A DNA stretch of 64,000 bases from Marinobacter sp. LQ44 (GCF_001447155.2 NZ_CP014754.1:2728001-2792000); one strand, 5' to 3'; shown: positions 19,149 through 27,916, counted from the first letter of the stretch. Made by a program: numbers and translations. Notes: generated from the sequence alone by a model not told the origin.

Positions 19149-20747
19149 CTAGCCTTGCTTTCTTAGCTTCTGCGCCAACCGGTTACTGTTCCTTGCCGCC
19201 AATGCATACACCGACAACTGCGGGTTCGCACCAATGCTGGTGGGGAAGATGGACGCGTCGTGGATGCTCAGGTTGGCTACCTGGTGGTGTTCGCCGAAGC
19301 CGTTGACCACGGAGTTTTTCGGGTCGGCGCCCATGCCGCAGCCGCCCATCTGGTGTGCGGTGAACAGGCGGGCGCGGTGGGGTTTCATGGGGAGTTGGTT
19401 GATGGCGTCTTTGGCCTGGGTCCAGCTGGTGTACCAGCCGGAGTCCAGGTGTACCGCCTGGACGGCTTCGGCGCCGGCGGCGAACTGGATTTCGGCCATG
19501 TCCAGGTAGGCCTGGCGGATGCCCTGCCAGAGGTAGTCGGTGATGGGGTAGTCCAGTACCGGGCTGCCGTCGTCCCGCAGGCTGACGGTGCCGCCGGGGC
19601 TGTCTTCGTGGAAGCCGTCGCGCAGCAGGGCGATGACGGATTGCATCCAGGGCAGTTGGCCGAGGTTGTCTTTCTGTTCCTGGCCGTGGCCGGGAACCAC
19701 GCCGGCGGCCATGGCGGGGTGCAATGGAGGGACTTCCAGTTTGTAGCCGACCGGGCCATCGACGCCGTGTTTGAAGTTGAATTCATCGGAGTAGATGGAC
19801 TGCGGCGCGCCGTAGAAGGGATCAACCTTGGCGGGCATGCGGGCGACGGTGGCGTTGACCGGGTGGATGAACGAGCGCTTGCCGACGCGTTTGTAAGGGT
19901 CCGGCAGTTCCGAGCGCAGCAGCAACCCGGGAGAACCGATGGCGCTGGCGGCGACTACGAAGTGCCGAGCTTTAAGGGTGACGGTAACGCCGGATGGCGT
20001 GACACCGTTCGGGCCCATGGCGCTGGCCTGCAGGTGGTCGATGCGGTCCTGGTTCATCACCAGCCGGTCGGCGCGCAGGCCGTGGAACAATTGGGCGTTG
20101 TTGTTCAGGGCGCCGGGGATGGTGGTCATCAGTGCGCCCTGCTTGGCGTTGGTGGGGCAACCGACGCCGCAGTAACCCAGGTTCCAGCAGCCTTTGACGT
20201 TCCGGGGGATCACCTGCCAGGAGTAGCCGAGCTTTTCACAACCTTGCTTGAGAATGTCGTTGTTCAGGTTCGGCGGTGTCATCCAGGGCGCCATGGTGTG
20301 GCGCTCTTCCCGGCCCTGGAACCAGGGGGCCATGGTGTCCGGGGCGAGGCCGCTCAGGCCGAGGTTCTGGCTCCAATAGTTCAGGGTTTCGTCTGGCGTG
20401 CGGAAACTGCTGGTCCAGTTCACGGTCGTCGAGCCGCCCACGCAGCGGCCCTGAAGAATGGCAATGGCGCCGTCTGCGGTGACCCGGCTCATGCCTTCCT
20501 GATACAGGCTGGCGTAGGACGTCAGCTCATCCATCTTGAAGTCTTTCTGGTAATACAGCCGGCCTTCTTCCACCAGAATCACCGACAGCCCCTGCCGGGC
20601 CAGAATCTCCGCCGTGGTGCCGCCACCGGCACCGGTGCCGATGACCACCACATCCGCTTCCACGGTTTGATCGGTGGTCAGTTTGCTGGCGTCAGTCACA
20701 TTCCAGCCAGAAGCCAGACCCCGGGCGATAGGGTCGTTCATGGACAT
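19149..20747 (-). CDS. GMC-family FAD oxidoreductase (alcohol or sugar dehydrogenase)
   Basis: The 532-aa protein starts its FAD-binding fold with ADVVVIGTGAGGGTTAEILA (about 31-50). It carries GRCVGGSTTVNW, a Cys-containing segment GYCGVGCPTNAK, and the C-terminal GMC segment FTAHQMGGCGMG with the catalytic-type His. GMC enzymes oxidise alcohols, sugars or sterols with FAD. The start follows a GGAGAG site. It is downstream of a Tat-exported lipoprotein with a 26-bp gap. The protein has no signal of its own, so co-export with that partner is possible. The substrate is unknown; the adjacent aldehyde dehydrogenase suggests an alcohol. Confidence 0.88.
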   Translation of the reverse strand: MSMNDPIARGLASGWNVTDASKLTTDQTVEADVVVIGTGAGGGTTAEILARQGLSVILVEEGRLYYQKDFKMDELTSYASLYQEGMSRVTADGAIAILQGRCVGGSTTVNWTSSFRTPDETLNYWSQNLGLSGLAPDTMAPWFQGREERHTMAPWMTPPNLNNDILKQGCEKLGYSWQVIPRNVKGCWNLGYCGVGCPTNAKQGALMTTIPGALNNNAQLFHGLRADRLVMNQDRIDHLQASAMGPNGVTPSGVTVTLKARHFVVAASAIGSPGLLLRSELPDPYKRVGKRSFIHPVNATVARMPAKVDPFYGAPQSIYSDEFNFKHGVDGPVGYKLEVPPLHPAMAAGVVPGHGQEQKDNLGQLPWMQSVIALLRDGFHEDSPGGTVSLRDDGSPVLDYPITDYLWQGIRQAYLDMAEIQFAAGAEAVQAVHLDSGWYTSWTQAKDAINQLPMKPHRARLFTAHQMGGCGMGADPKNSVVNGFGEHHQVANLSIHDASIFPTSIGANPQLSVYALAARNSNRLAQKLRKQG

Positions 20748-20773
20748 ACTGCTCTCCGTAATCTGCGATGGGG

Positions 20774-21409
20774 TCAGGCGTTGTGGAACTGGGGCAGGGC
20801 ATCAACCGCCCAGGCGGGTGGCCCGGGGTAGCCAGACAAGTGCCAGTGCGTGTCGTGGCCATAAAACGCCACGTTACTGATTTTGGTCAGGGCGATATAG
20901 CCGTTGTTCAGCAGACCAATCCGGCTATCCCGCCACCGATTGAGAAACGCCTCAGCACTCTCGGTAGTCACCGAGGGCCAATCCGACCACACCCGCGCCA
21001 GGGTTATCCGGGTGGGTGCGAAATTCAGCAGATCAAACAGCTTGCGCAGCTCCTTCTGGTTCGCCGGCCCAAACATCACAATGCCCTGATCAATCCGCTC
21101 GATGGTCCCGGCAATCGCATGTTGCCGCTGATTCGGCTCCTCCGGCAGCGCACCGGCAAACATCGCCGGTAACAGTGCTTCAAACAGGGCAATATCATCC
21201 CGGCTCAAAAACTCGAACTGGTAACTGGCGTCCATCCGGGAATCAACGGCACTTACCCGCCCGGCGGGGGCGGTAGCGCAGCCCGTGAGGCCGGCGGTCA
21301 TGCTGACGGTGCTCAGGAAAATGGCGCCGCCGAGGCCGGTTTTCAGGAAACTGCGTCGGCTAAGTTCCGGCTGATGGTCTGGGTGGTATTCCGGGGAGGG
21401 TTTGGTCAT
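20774..21409 (-). CDS. Tat-exported lipoprotein, gluconate 2-dehydrogenase subunit 3-like
   Basis: The 211-aa protein has a twin-arginine motif, SRRSFLK (R18-R19), a hydrophobic stretch, and a lipobox LTGC with Cys44. The mature part (SRDDIALFEALLPAMFAGAL) resembles the small subunit that accompanies membrane GMC dehydrogenases. Known partners of this kind carry a folded flavoprotein subunit across the membrane. Its position just upstream of the GMC gene, 26 bp away on the same strand, supports a complex. The family assignment is moderate because the similarity is judged by eye. Confidence 0.7.
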   Translation of the reverse strand: MTKPSPEYHPDHQPELSRRSFLKTGLGGAIFLSTVSMTAGLTGCATAPAGRVSAVDSRMDASYQFEFLSRDDIALFEALLPAMFAGALPEEPNQRQHAIAGTIERIDQGIVMFGPANQKELRKLFDLLNFAPTRITLARVWSDWPSVTTESAEAFLNRWRDSRIGLLNNGYIALTKISNVAFYGHDTHWHLSGYPGPPAWAVDALPQFHNA

Positions 21410-21462
21410 TGTAGAGGCTTCTTTCGACGTTGTTGTTATAAGGCGGCAGGCACTTTGCCGGT

Positions 21463-21572
21463 GGCTGGGGTGTGGTGCGTCTTTCCAAGACTGTGCAAAA
21501 CATGGATGTTTTGCTCAAGCCTACATGGAAGTATTCACGGCGTGTCTTGGAAAGACGCACCACACTCCAGCC
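21463..21572 (-). repeat. Stem-loop element C (29-bp terminal stem, two inner hairpins)
   Basis: Bases 21463-21491 pair with 21544-21572 with one mismatch in 29. Read on the minus strand, the 52-base loop starts ACGCCGTGAATAC and holds TAC-TTCCAT-GTA and GCAAAAC-ATCCAT-GTTTTGC. It is therefore the same element as A and B in opposite orientation. It lies in the 183-bp gap between the aldehyde dehydrogenase and the Tat lipoprotein gene, and so within their presumed operon. Confidence 0.88.
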
Positions 21573-21592
21573 CTGCACCAAGCAATCAGGCT

Positions 21593-23038
21593 TCAGCGAA
21601 TAAACAGCTTATAAACCATCCGATGGGCCGCCGTTCCGTGCGGCGCATAAACAAACTTGCCGCTGTTGAATTTTTGCTTGGTAAAGATCGCCCGATGATG
21701 GGAGAAAGTCAGGAACCCTTCCTTGCCATGGTAATGGCCCATACCGGAATCACCGATACCACCAAACGGCAGATCATCCTGCGCCACATGCATCAACGCA
21801 TCGTTGATACACATGCCGCCAGACAGCGTGTTATCCACCACAAACTGCTGGTGCGACTTGTCATAGCCAAAGAAGTACAGCGCCAGCGGACGCGGCCGAT
21901 CATTGATGTAATGCACGGCTTCCTCCAGACCACCGTAGCTCACCACCGGCAGAATCGGCCCGAAAATCTCATCCTGCATCACCTTCATATCCGGCGTGGT
22001 TTTCAGTACCAGCGTCAGCGGAATCTTTCGGGTGCCGTCCTTCATGTTCTCATTGGCCGGATTGATCTCCACCAGCTCGGCACCTTTGGCCCGGGCGTCC
22101 TCCAGATAGCTCTGCAGGCGATCGTACTGGCGCTCATTGATGATCGCCGTGAAATCATCGTTATCCCGCAGGCTCGGATACATCTCCGCAAACCTGGCGC
22201 GGAACTCATCCACAAACCCCTGAACCCGATCCGCCGGGCACAGCACGTAATCCGGTGCCACACAGGTCTGGCCCGCGTTAAATGCCTTACCAAAAGCAAT
22301 CCGCTGGGCCGCGTCTTCCATCGGCACATCCGGAGACACAATCGCAGGCGACTTGCCGCCCAGTTCCAGGGTCACCGGCGTCAGGTTTTCTGCGGCCGCG
22401 CGCATCACCAGTTTGCCTACCGAAGTGGAACCGGTGAACAGCAGGTGATCAAAGGGGCGCTGGGAGAAATCGGCGGCCACGTCCGCCTCGCCAGTAATCA
22501 CCGAGACCAGATCCTCCGGGAACATGGATTCAATGATTTCCTTGAACAGTGCGGAGGTGTGCGGAGTGAATTCCGACATCTTGATCATGGTGCGATTGCC
22601 GGCAGCCAGAGACGCCACCAGTGGACCAACGGCCAGATACAGCGGATAGTTCCAGGGCACGATCACACCGACCACACCCTTGGGCTGGTAATGCACCTTG
22701 TTACTGGCGGGCTGGAACAGAACGGAGACGTGCCGCTTGGACGGCTTCATCCACTCGTTCAGATGTTTGAGCGTGTAGTTGATACCCTGGATGGATGGCA
22801 TTACCTCTGCAATCAGGGTTTCATCTTTGGAGCGGCAGCTGAAGTCCCTGTCAATGGCCTCTACCAGACGGTCCTGATGGCATAGCAGGGCACGCTTGAG
22901 TCGTTTCAGATTCTCCTTGCGTTCGGTCAGAGACGGCATCGGGTTGTTCCGGAACGCCTTCTTCTGGTCCTCAAACACGCGATGGGTGTGCTGAATCTGC
23001 TTTTTGCTCTCAGTGAGCTGGACGACAGTGGCTCCCAT
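21593..23038 (-). CDS. NAD(P)-dependent aldehyde dehydrogenase (coniferyl/fatty aldehyde type)
   Basis: The 481-aa enzyme is a complete class 3-like aldehyde dehydrogenase. It shows the cofactor loop FTGSTSVGK (about 201-209), the general base E225 in TLELGGKSP, and the nucleophile C259 in NAGQTCVAPDY. The C-terminal tail extends past the core with YKLFIR. The family includes coniferyl and long-chain aldehyde dehydrogenases; the substrate here is not fixed. A TetR gene is divergent from it, with a perfect palindrome in the shared 177-bp promoter region. It is likely to be the first gene of the Tat-subunit and GMC operon. Confidence 0.92.
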   Translation of the reverse strand: MGATVVQLTESKKQIQHTHRVFEDQKKAFRNNPMPSLTERKENLKRLKRALLCHQDRLVEAIDRDFSCRSKDETLIAEVMPSIQGINYTLKHLNEWMKPSKRHVSVLFQPASNKVHYQPKGVVGVIVPWNYPLYLAVGPLVASLAAGNRTMIKMSEFTPHTSALFKEIIESMFPEDLVSVITGEADVAADFSQRPFDHLLFTGSTSVGKLVMRAAAENLTPVTLELGGKSPAIVSPDVPMEDAAQRIAFGKAFNAGQTCVAPDYVLCPADRVQGFVDEFRARFAEMYPSLRDNDDFTAIINERQYDRLQSYLEDARAKGAELVEINPANENMKDGTRKIPLTLVLKTTPDMKVMQDEIFGPILPVVSYGGLEEAVHYINDRPRPLALYFFGYDKSHQQFVVDNTLSGGMCINDALMHVAQDDLPFGGIGDSGMGHYHGKEGFLTFSHHRAIFTKQKFNSGKFVYAPHGTAAHRMVYKLFIR

Positions 23039-23128
23039 GTTTCTCTCCCCATTGGCTGCAGGGCGATACCCTGAGCCTGTTGTTTTTGGTTGGCTAAAAT
23101 CTGGACGATTTGCACTTGAGGCTATTAT

Positions 23129-23144
23129 TAGAGTATATACTCTA
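23129..23144. promoter_or_regulatory. Perfect 16-bp palindrome, candidate operator
   Basis: TAGAGTATATACTCTA is a perfect palindrome located between the divergent aldehyde dehydrogenase and TetR genes. Its size and position fit a TetR dimer site that would repress both directions. The central TATA-like sequence may overlap a -10 element. Confidence 0.65.
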
Positions 23145-23215
23145 GGCAGTCAAGAAATGACGGTTGGCTCATCGGGCCATCCGTGATGCAGATAACAACA
23201 ATCACTGGCGGGACG

Positions 23216-23926
23216 ATGAAAACCAGAGACAAGATTCTGCTATCCAGTCTGGAGCTTTTTAACGAGCGGGGTGAAAGGAACATCACCACCAATCACATTG
23301 CCGCGCACCTGGCGATTTCTCCGGGCAACCTGTATTACCACTTCCGGAACAAGTCCGACATCATCTACGAAATCTTCCAGGAGTATGAAAAACTGGTGGA
23401 TTATTACCTCGATATTCCGGAGGATCGGCTGCTGACGCTTGACGACCTGACCTTTTACCTGGAATCGGTGTTTGACGGTTTGTGGAGTTACCGCTTCTTT
23501 CACCGGGACCTGGAATACCTGCTGGACAGCGATACCAGGCTGCGCCAGGACTATCGGGAATTCACCAATCGATGTCTTGCTGCCATCAACCGTATCTTCG
23601 GCAAGCTGGCGGAGGCGGGTATTATTGAGCCGCAGCCGGAAGATTTACGTTCGGCCATGTCGCTCAACGTCTGGCTGGTCATCACCAACTGGATGGCTTT
23701 TCTGAAGACCGCCCACGCCAGTGACGAGCCTGCCAGTCTCACCCTGACCGAACTCAAGCAGGGTATTTATCAGGTGTTGACTCTGGAATTGCCTTATCTG
23801 ACCCCGAATTATCGCGAGCAGGTGCTGGCGTTACGTGAAAAGTATCGGCCAACGCTGCCGGAAAATCCGGAGCAGAACGGTGAGTCCTCGCGGGCTGAAA
23901 CCGGGGTTTCTGTCCGGATTGGTTAA
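23216..23926 (+). CDS. TetR-family transcriptional regulator
   Basis: The 236-aa protein has a TetR helix-turn-helix in its first 55 residues (IAAHLAISPGNLYYHFRNKS). A long C-terminal domain follows (LESVFDGLWSYRFFHRDLEYLL), resembling the repressor-type TetR C-terminal domain (PF13972). The frame begins upstream at 23183, but the ATG at 23216 follows GGCGGGAC and starts MKTRDKIL, as expected for the family. It is divergent from the aldehyde dehydrogenase and probably controls that cluster through the palindrome at 23129-23144. A terminator lies 110 bp downstream. Confidence 0.88.
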   Translation: MKTRDKILLSSLELFNERGERNITTNHIAAHLAISPGNLYYHFRNKSDIIYEIFQEYEKLVDYYLDIPEDRLLTLDDLTFYLESVFDGLWSYRFFHRDLEYLLDSDTRLRQDYREFTNRCLAAINRIFGKLAEAGIIEPQPEDLRSAMSLNVWLVITNWMAFLKTAHASDEPASLTLTELKQGIYQVLTLELPYLTPNYREQVLALREKYRPTLPENPEQNGESSRAETGVSVRIG

Positions 23927-24036
23927 AAATTGAACTTTTTTCCGCGATCGCGTTCAAAGGTAGTGACGTGGGAAACCGGACATTTCCTGCGTCTCCTGAG
24001 TGAGTTCTCAGGTGCGTCGCAAACCCTGACGTTTCA

Positions 24037-24067
24037 CCGGCCTGTCTGATGGCAGGCCGGTTTTTTT
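24037..24067 (+). terminator. Rho-independent terminator after TetR gene
   Basis: CCGGCCTG (24037-24044) pairs with CAGGCCGG (24053-24060), and seven T residues follow. It ends plus-strand transcription from the TetR gene just before the 3' end of engB. Confidence 0.85.
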
Positions 24068-24069
24068 CA

Positions 24070-24708
24070 TCAGGGGGTTTCCGATTCCGGCGCCTCCAGC
24101 CAGTCTGTCAATGCTTCCCGGCATTCATCCACGCCACGTTTTGAGGTGGCGGAAAACATGATCAGGTGTGCTACGCACGCATAGGGTTTCAGCTTCTGGG
24201 CAATGCCCAGCATGGCCGTTTTCGCTTGCCCAAATTTCAGCTTGTCGGCTTTGGTGGCAAGAATCATCAACGGCAGGTTGTTATGCTCGCACCATTCCAC
24301 CATCATTTGGTCGAAGTCGGTGAGTGGGTGCCGGATATCCATCACCAGCACCAGGCCTCGCAGGCAGCGGCGATCATTCAGGTAATGCCCCAGATGCTGT
24401 TGCCAGTCGTCTTTCATGTCCCGGGAGACTTTGGCGTAGCCGTAACCGGGCAGGTCGACCAGGCGCAGGTTCTCTTTATTGAGTGTAAAAAAGTTTATCA
24501 GCCGGGTGCGGCCGGGTGTTTTACTGGTCCGGGCCAGTTTGCCGTTGGCAGTAATGGCGTTCAGCGCGCTGGACTTGCCGGCATTGGAGCGCCCAGCGAA
24601 GGCAACCTCGGCACCGATGTCGGGCGGGCACTCGTCCAGTTTGGACGCGCTGATCAGAAAACGGGCACTGTTGAACGAAACGCTTTTTTGAGTCAGATCA
24701 GGGTCCAC
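24070..24708 (-). CDS. engB: Ribosome biogenesis GTPase EngB/YihA
   Basis: The 212-aa GTPase has all of its G motifs: GRSNAGKSS (39-47), TPGRT, DLPGYG, ATKADKL and FSAT. EngB acts in assembly of the large ribosomal subunit. The gene is divergent from cytochrome c4 with a 182-bp promoter region, an arrangement also recalled from Pseudomonas. The start ATG at 24708 fits the family length. Confidence 0.96.
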   Translation of the reverse strand: MDPDLTQKSVSFNSARFLISASKLDECPPDIGAEVAFAGRSNAGKSSALNAITANGKLARTSKTPGRTRLINFFTLNKENLRLVDLPGYGYAKVSRDMKDDWQQHLGHYLNDRRCLRGLVLVMDIRHPLTDFDQMMVEWCEHNNLPLMILATKADKLKFGQAKTAMLGIAQKLKPYACVAHLIMFSATSKRGVDECREALTDWLEAPESETP

Positions 24709-24890
24709 GATGGTTGGTATTCCTTTGGATTTCAGTTATCGGCGATTAATGTATAATGCTACACCAATTTCCGGCGGGACGCTGCGCGTTGCCGCTGTCA
24801 GTCCCGGTGATAAGCCAGATAGATTGGCGCCTGCCGGCTGCACAACGAAGAATACTTTCAAGATGCAAAGATGAGAGAAGCGGAGCGAGC

Positions 24891-25499
24891 ATGAAAAGAC
24901 TGATCGCAGGAGTTGTTCTCGGAGTTGGCCTGACGGCAATGGCTCACGGGGCAGGGGATCCGGCAGCGGGTGAACAGAAAGCAGCGGTGTGTGCCAGCTG
25001 CCACGGGCAGGGCGGAGCCAAGCCGATTATGGCGGTGTATCCGAAATTGTCCGGATTGGGCGAGAAATACCTGTATCGCCAACTGGTCGATATCAAAAAC
25101 GGAGACCGTCCGATTCCGGAAATGACCGGCTTGCTGAATAATATGTCTGATCAGGACCTGTGGGATCTGGCTGCCTACTATAACGAGCAGGAAATGGTTG
25201 TTGGCCAGGCCGATCCGGACCTGGTTGAGCGTGGTCAGGCGCTGTTTCGTGGCGGCAACATGGCCTCTGGTGTTCCCTCCTGTGCCGGGTGTCACAGCCC
25301 GACTGGTGCCGGTAACGAGCCGGCGGGCTATCCGCGCTTGGGCGGCCAGACTGCCGAATACGTAGAGAAGCAGCTGAAAGCCTACCGTGACGGCGAGCGT
25401 GCAGGTACCACCAACGCCAACATCATGGTGGACGTGGCTAGCCGTCTGACCGATGCCGAGATCAAGGCCTTGGCAAACTACGTTTCCGGCCTGCACTGA
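24891..25499 (+). CDS. Cytochrome c4 (di-haem)
   Basis: The 202-aa preprotein has a signal peptide cleaved near MAHGAGDPA and two haem c sites, CASCH (34-38) and CAGCH (131-135). This is the duplicated architecture of cytochrome c4, a periplasmic electron donor to terminal oxidases. Candidate axial Met residues are in EMTGLLNNM and ANIMVDVA. The open frame extends to 24756, but the ATG at 24891 follows GCGGAGCGAGC and begins a proper signal peptide. A bidirectional terminator follows. Confidence 0.95.
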   Translation: MKRLIAGVVLGVGLTAMAHGAGDPAAGEQKAAVCASCHGQGGAKPIMAVYPKLSGLGEKYLYRQLVDIKNGDRPIPEMTGLLNNMSDQDLWDLAAYYNEQEMVVGQADPDLVERGQALFRGGNMASGVPSCAGCHSPTGAGNEPAGYPRLGGQTAEYVEKQLKAYRDGERAGTTNANIMVDVASRLTDAEIKALANYVSGLH

Positions 25500-25521
25500 G
25501 TCCGGCTTGACGTAGTGAGTT

Positions 25522-25551
25522 GTAAAAACCCCGCCAAGGCGGGGTTTTTAC
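25522..25551. terminator. Bidirectional terminator after cytochrome c4
   Basis: AAAAACCCCGCC pairs with GGCGGGGTTTTT across a short AA loop, giving an A-run before the stem and a T-run after it. Confidence 0.88.
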
Positions 25552-25656
25552 TGCTTACCTTTCCGTAACCATTCCCTTCTGGCCAGCAGTGGAACTTTCC
25601 CGGTTTGCTGGGTCATAATCGTTGTCACATCAGAACATCGAACTCGGAGACTCCCG

Positions 25657-26292
25657 ATGATAAGAACACTAGGCACAGTTGTTGTTTTCGCGCTGTCTAT
25701 GGCGGTTGGTGCTGTTGCGCAGGCTCAGTCATGGGTTGAGAACACTCATTACCGCACCCTGGATAATCCGGTTCGCACCGCATCGGACGAAGGCGTAGAA
25801 GTTGCCGAAGTGTTCTGGTATGGCTGCCCTCACTGCTATACCTTCAAGCCGCTTATCGAGTCTTGGGCCGACCAGGCGCCTGACTACGTGAATTTCGTGA
25901 AGCTGCCGGCAGCACTGGGTCAAAGTTGGGAGCCTCACGCTTACGCCTTTTATGCTTTGGAGGCCATGGGTGAGCTGGACAAGGTGCATGACGCCCTGTT
26001 TACGGCGCTGGCTGGCGAGCGTCGCCCCCTGAATTCCCCCGAAGCTCTGGCGGATTTCGTTAGCGGCTACGGCGTTGATGCCGAGGAGTTTCTTAACAAC
26101 TACCGCAGCTTCGGTGTTCGTGCGCGGGTTCAGCAGGCCCAGGCCAAGATCCGCGGCGCGCGCATCACCGGTACACCGACTATGCTGGTAAATGGCAAGT
26201 ACGTGGTCAGCGCCTCCATGGCAGGTGGTCATGAGGCCGTGCTGTCTGTGGTTGACTACCTGGTCGAGCAGGAACGCGCTGCGGCAGAGTGA
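25657..26292 (+). CDS. dsbA: Thiol:disulfide interchange protein DsbA
   Basis: The 211-aa protein has a signal peptide ending near AQAQS, the catalytic CPHC at residues 57-60, and the cis-Pro loop ITGTPTMLV near the C-terminus. DsbA oxidises cysteines of secreted proteins in the periplasm. It follows cytochrome c4 and precedes an EEP-family gene, the order recalled from Pseudomonas. No dsbB is in the window. Confidence 0.96.
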   Translation: MIRTLGTVVVFALSMAVGAVAQAQSWVENTHYRTLDNPVRTASDEGVEVAEVFWYGCPHCYTFKPLIESWADQAPDYVNFVKLPAALGQSWEPHAYAFYALEAMGELDKVHDALFTALAGERRPLNSPEALADFVSGYGVDAEEFLNNYRSFGVRARVQQAQAKIRGARITGTPTMLVNGKYVVSASMAGGHEAVLSVVDYLVEQERAAAE

Positions 26293-26342
26293 GCCGCCGG
26301 TATTGAGGGGCGCGTTCAGGTTCAGCGTGGGAATCCCCTGTT

Positions 26343-27203
26343 ATGTATAAGCGTCTGCGCAATCAGATTAATGGCATTCTCCGGGGGCCGGAAGGTCCCC
26401 GGGGGGCCTGTTCTGGTAGCGAGCATGTGCCTGAGTTCGAGCCCCATCGTCATATCCGGCTGCTCACTTTCAATATCCAGGTGGGCATCAATACCTCGTC
26501 TTACCATCACTACCTGACCCGCAGCTGGCAGCACTTTCTGCCTCATCGTCGCCGCATCGAGAATCTCGACCGTATTGCCACCCTGTTGCGGCAATACGAC
26601 GTGGTGGCGTTGCAGGAATGCGACGGTGGCAGTTTGCGCAGTGGCTATATCAACCAGGTTCAGTATCTGGCAGAAGCCGCCGGTATTCCCTACTGGTATC
26701 AGCAATTAAACCGCAATCTTGGTCAGATCGCGCAGCACAGTAACGGTCTGTTGAGTCGGTATCGGCCTCTGGATGTCACTGAGCACAAACTGCCCGGCCT
26801 GATTCCTGGCCGTGGAGCGATCATTGCCCGGTATGGTTCGGAAGACGATCCGCTCATACTGGTACAAATGCACCTGTCCCTCAGCAAGGCGGCACAGCAG
26901 CGGCAACTGGGTTACGTGCGGGATCTCATTGCCGACTACCGGCACGTAGTCCTGATGGGGGATATGAATGCTCATGCAGAGCAGCTGCTGACACAAACGC
27001 CCTTGAAAGAAACCGGCTTGATACCCCTGCCGGGCACGGCTCACAGCTTCCCCAGTTGGCGGCCCGAAAAGGCTCTGGACCACATTATGGTCAGCCCTTC
27101 CCTGGAAATCCGGCGTGCCGAGGTGATCAGTTATCCGGTATCGGATCATTTGCCCATCGCCATGGATGTGGCCTTGCCGAAGGGGTACCTGGAAACTTTT
27201 TAA
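26343..27203 (+). CDS. Endonuclease/exonuclease/phosphatase (EEP) family protein
   Basis: The 286-aa protein carries the EEP metal-site motifs in order: LTFNIQVG, ALQECDGG with the Glu, VLMGDMNAH, ALDHIMV and SDHLPIAM. No signal peptide is seen. The family covers nucleases, sphingomyelinases and phosphoinositide phosphatases; nothing here decides the substrate. The position after dsbA is shared with pseudomonads. The ATG at 26343 is the first in frame after dsbA. Confidence 0.85.
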   Translation: MYKRLRNQINGILRGPEGPRGACSGSEHVPEFEPHRHIRLLTFNIQVGINTSSYHHYLTRSWQHFLPHRRRIENLDRIATLLRQYDVVALQECDGGSLRSGYINQVQYLAEAAGIPYWYQQLNRNLGQIAQHSNGLLSRYRPLDVTEHKLPGLIPGRGAIIARYGSEDDPLILVQMHLSLSKAAQQRQLGYVRDLIADYRHVVLMGDMNAHAEQLLTQTPLKETGLIPLPGTAHSFPSWRPEKALDHIMVSPSLEIRRAEVISYPVSDHLPIAMDVALPKGYLETF

Positions 27204-27247
27204 GGCCTGCGAGGCCCTTTCGGTGCAGGGGTGTTTTGCTCAGGTAT

Positions 27248-27278
27248 AAAAAAACCCGGCTCGCAGGCCGGGTTTTTT
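27248..27278. terminator. Bidirectional terminator between EEP gene and rpmG
   Basis: Seven A residues, CCCGGC, a 6-base loop, GCCGGG and six T residues form a symmetric terminator that can serve both the plus-strand EEP gene and the minus-strand rpmB-rpmG operon. Confidence 0.9.
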
Positions 27279-27294
27279 GTGGAGGCAGGACCAA

Positions 27295-27450
27295 TTACTT
27301 GATCTTGGCTTCCTTGTACGCAACGTGCTTGCGGACAACCGGATCGTACTTTTTGATCTCGATTTTTTCCGGAGTGTTACGCTTGTTCTTTTTGGTCGTG
27401 TAGAAGTGACCAGTGCCTGCTGATGAGACCAGCTTGATTTTCTCGCGCAT
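27295..27450 (-). CDS. rpmG: 50S ribosomal protein L33
   Basis: The 51-aa frame on the minus strand starts [19 protein letters not shown] and ends [11 protein letters not shown]. This is the standard L33 sequence and length for gammaproteobacteria. It follows rpmB with an 11-bp gap. No zinc-ribbon cysteine pairs are present, so this is the zinc-free form. Confidence 0.97.
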   Translation of the reverse strand: MREKIKLVSSAGTGHFYTTKKNKRNTPEKIEIKKYDPVVRKHVAYKEAKIK

Positions 27451-27461
27451 GATGCGGCTCC

Positions 27462-27698
27462 TTAAACTTTCTCGCCGCGGGCACGAAGATCGGCCAGCAC
27501 AGCGTCGATGCCTTTTTTGTCGATGATGCGCATGCCCTTGGTGGAAACGCGCAGCTTCACGAAACGCTTCTCGGTCTCAACCCAGAAACGATGGTTCTGC
27601 AGATTCGGCAGAAAACGACGACGAGTGTGGTTCATCGCGTGGGATACATTGTTACCGGTAACCGGACGCTTACCGGTAACCTGACAAACTCTGGACAT
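27462..27698 (-). CDS. rpmB: 50S ribosomal protein L28
   Basis: The 78-aa protein starts [20 protein letters not shown] and contains the [20 protein letters not shown] core, typical of L28. It is the first gene of the rpmB-rpmG operon. The open frame extends upstream to 27863, but the ATG at 27698, preceded by GGAGGC, gives the family start. Confidence 0.97.
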   Translation of the reverse strand: MSRVCQVTGKRPVTGNNVSHAMNHTRRRFLPNLQNHRFWVETEKRFVKLRVSTKGMRIIDKKGIDAVLADLRARGEKV

Positions 27699-27916
27699 AC
27701 TTGCCTCCGACCTGAGCAATGGTCTATCAATACGAATTCGTTTTTTAATGCGTCTCTGGTTGCTCCGGAGCAATAACTGCCACCGGTTCGCGCCTCTAAA
27801 CTGAACGCTGCTCGCCAGACGCCGCCAGAAAGGGACGCTTTTATACCAGAACTGGCCGGCCAACGCAAAAAATTGTTGGGAATTTGGCCAGTTTTCCGGA
27901 ATCGACCCTGCTGCAG

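Noticed and set aside
19260..20831. Long plus-strand ORF of 523 codons opposite the GMC oxidoreductase
   Set aside because: It is rich in Gly, Ala, Val and His without motifs, and lies in antisense to a gene with clear family motifs. It is a shadow of a high-GC coding strand.
21374..22885. Long plus-strand ORF of 503 codons opposite the aldehyde dehydrogenase and Tat region
   Set aside because: Antisense to the well-supported aldehyde dehydrogenase gene; the composition is typical of shadow frames, and it crosses stem-loop element C.
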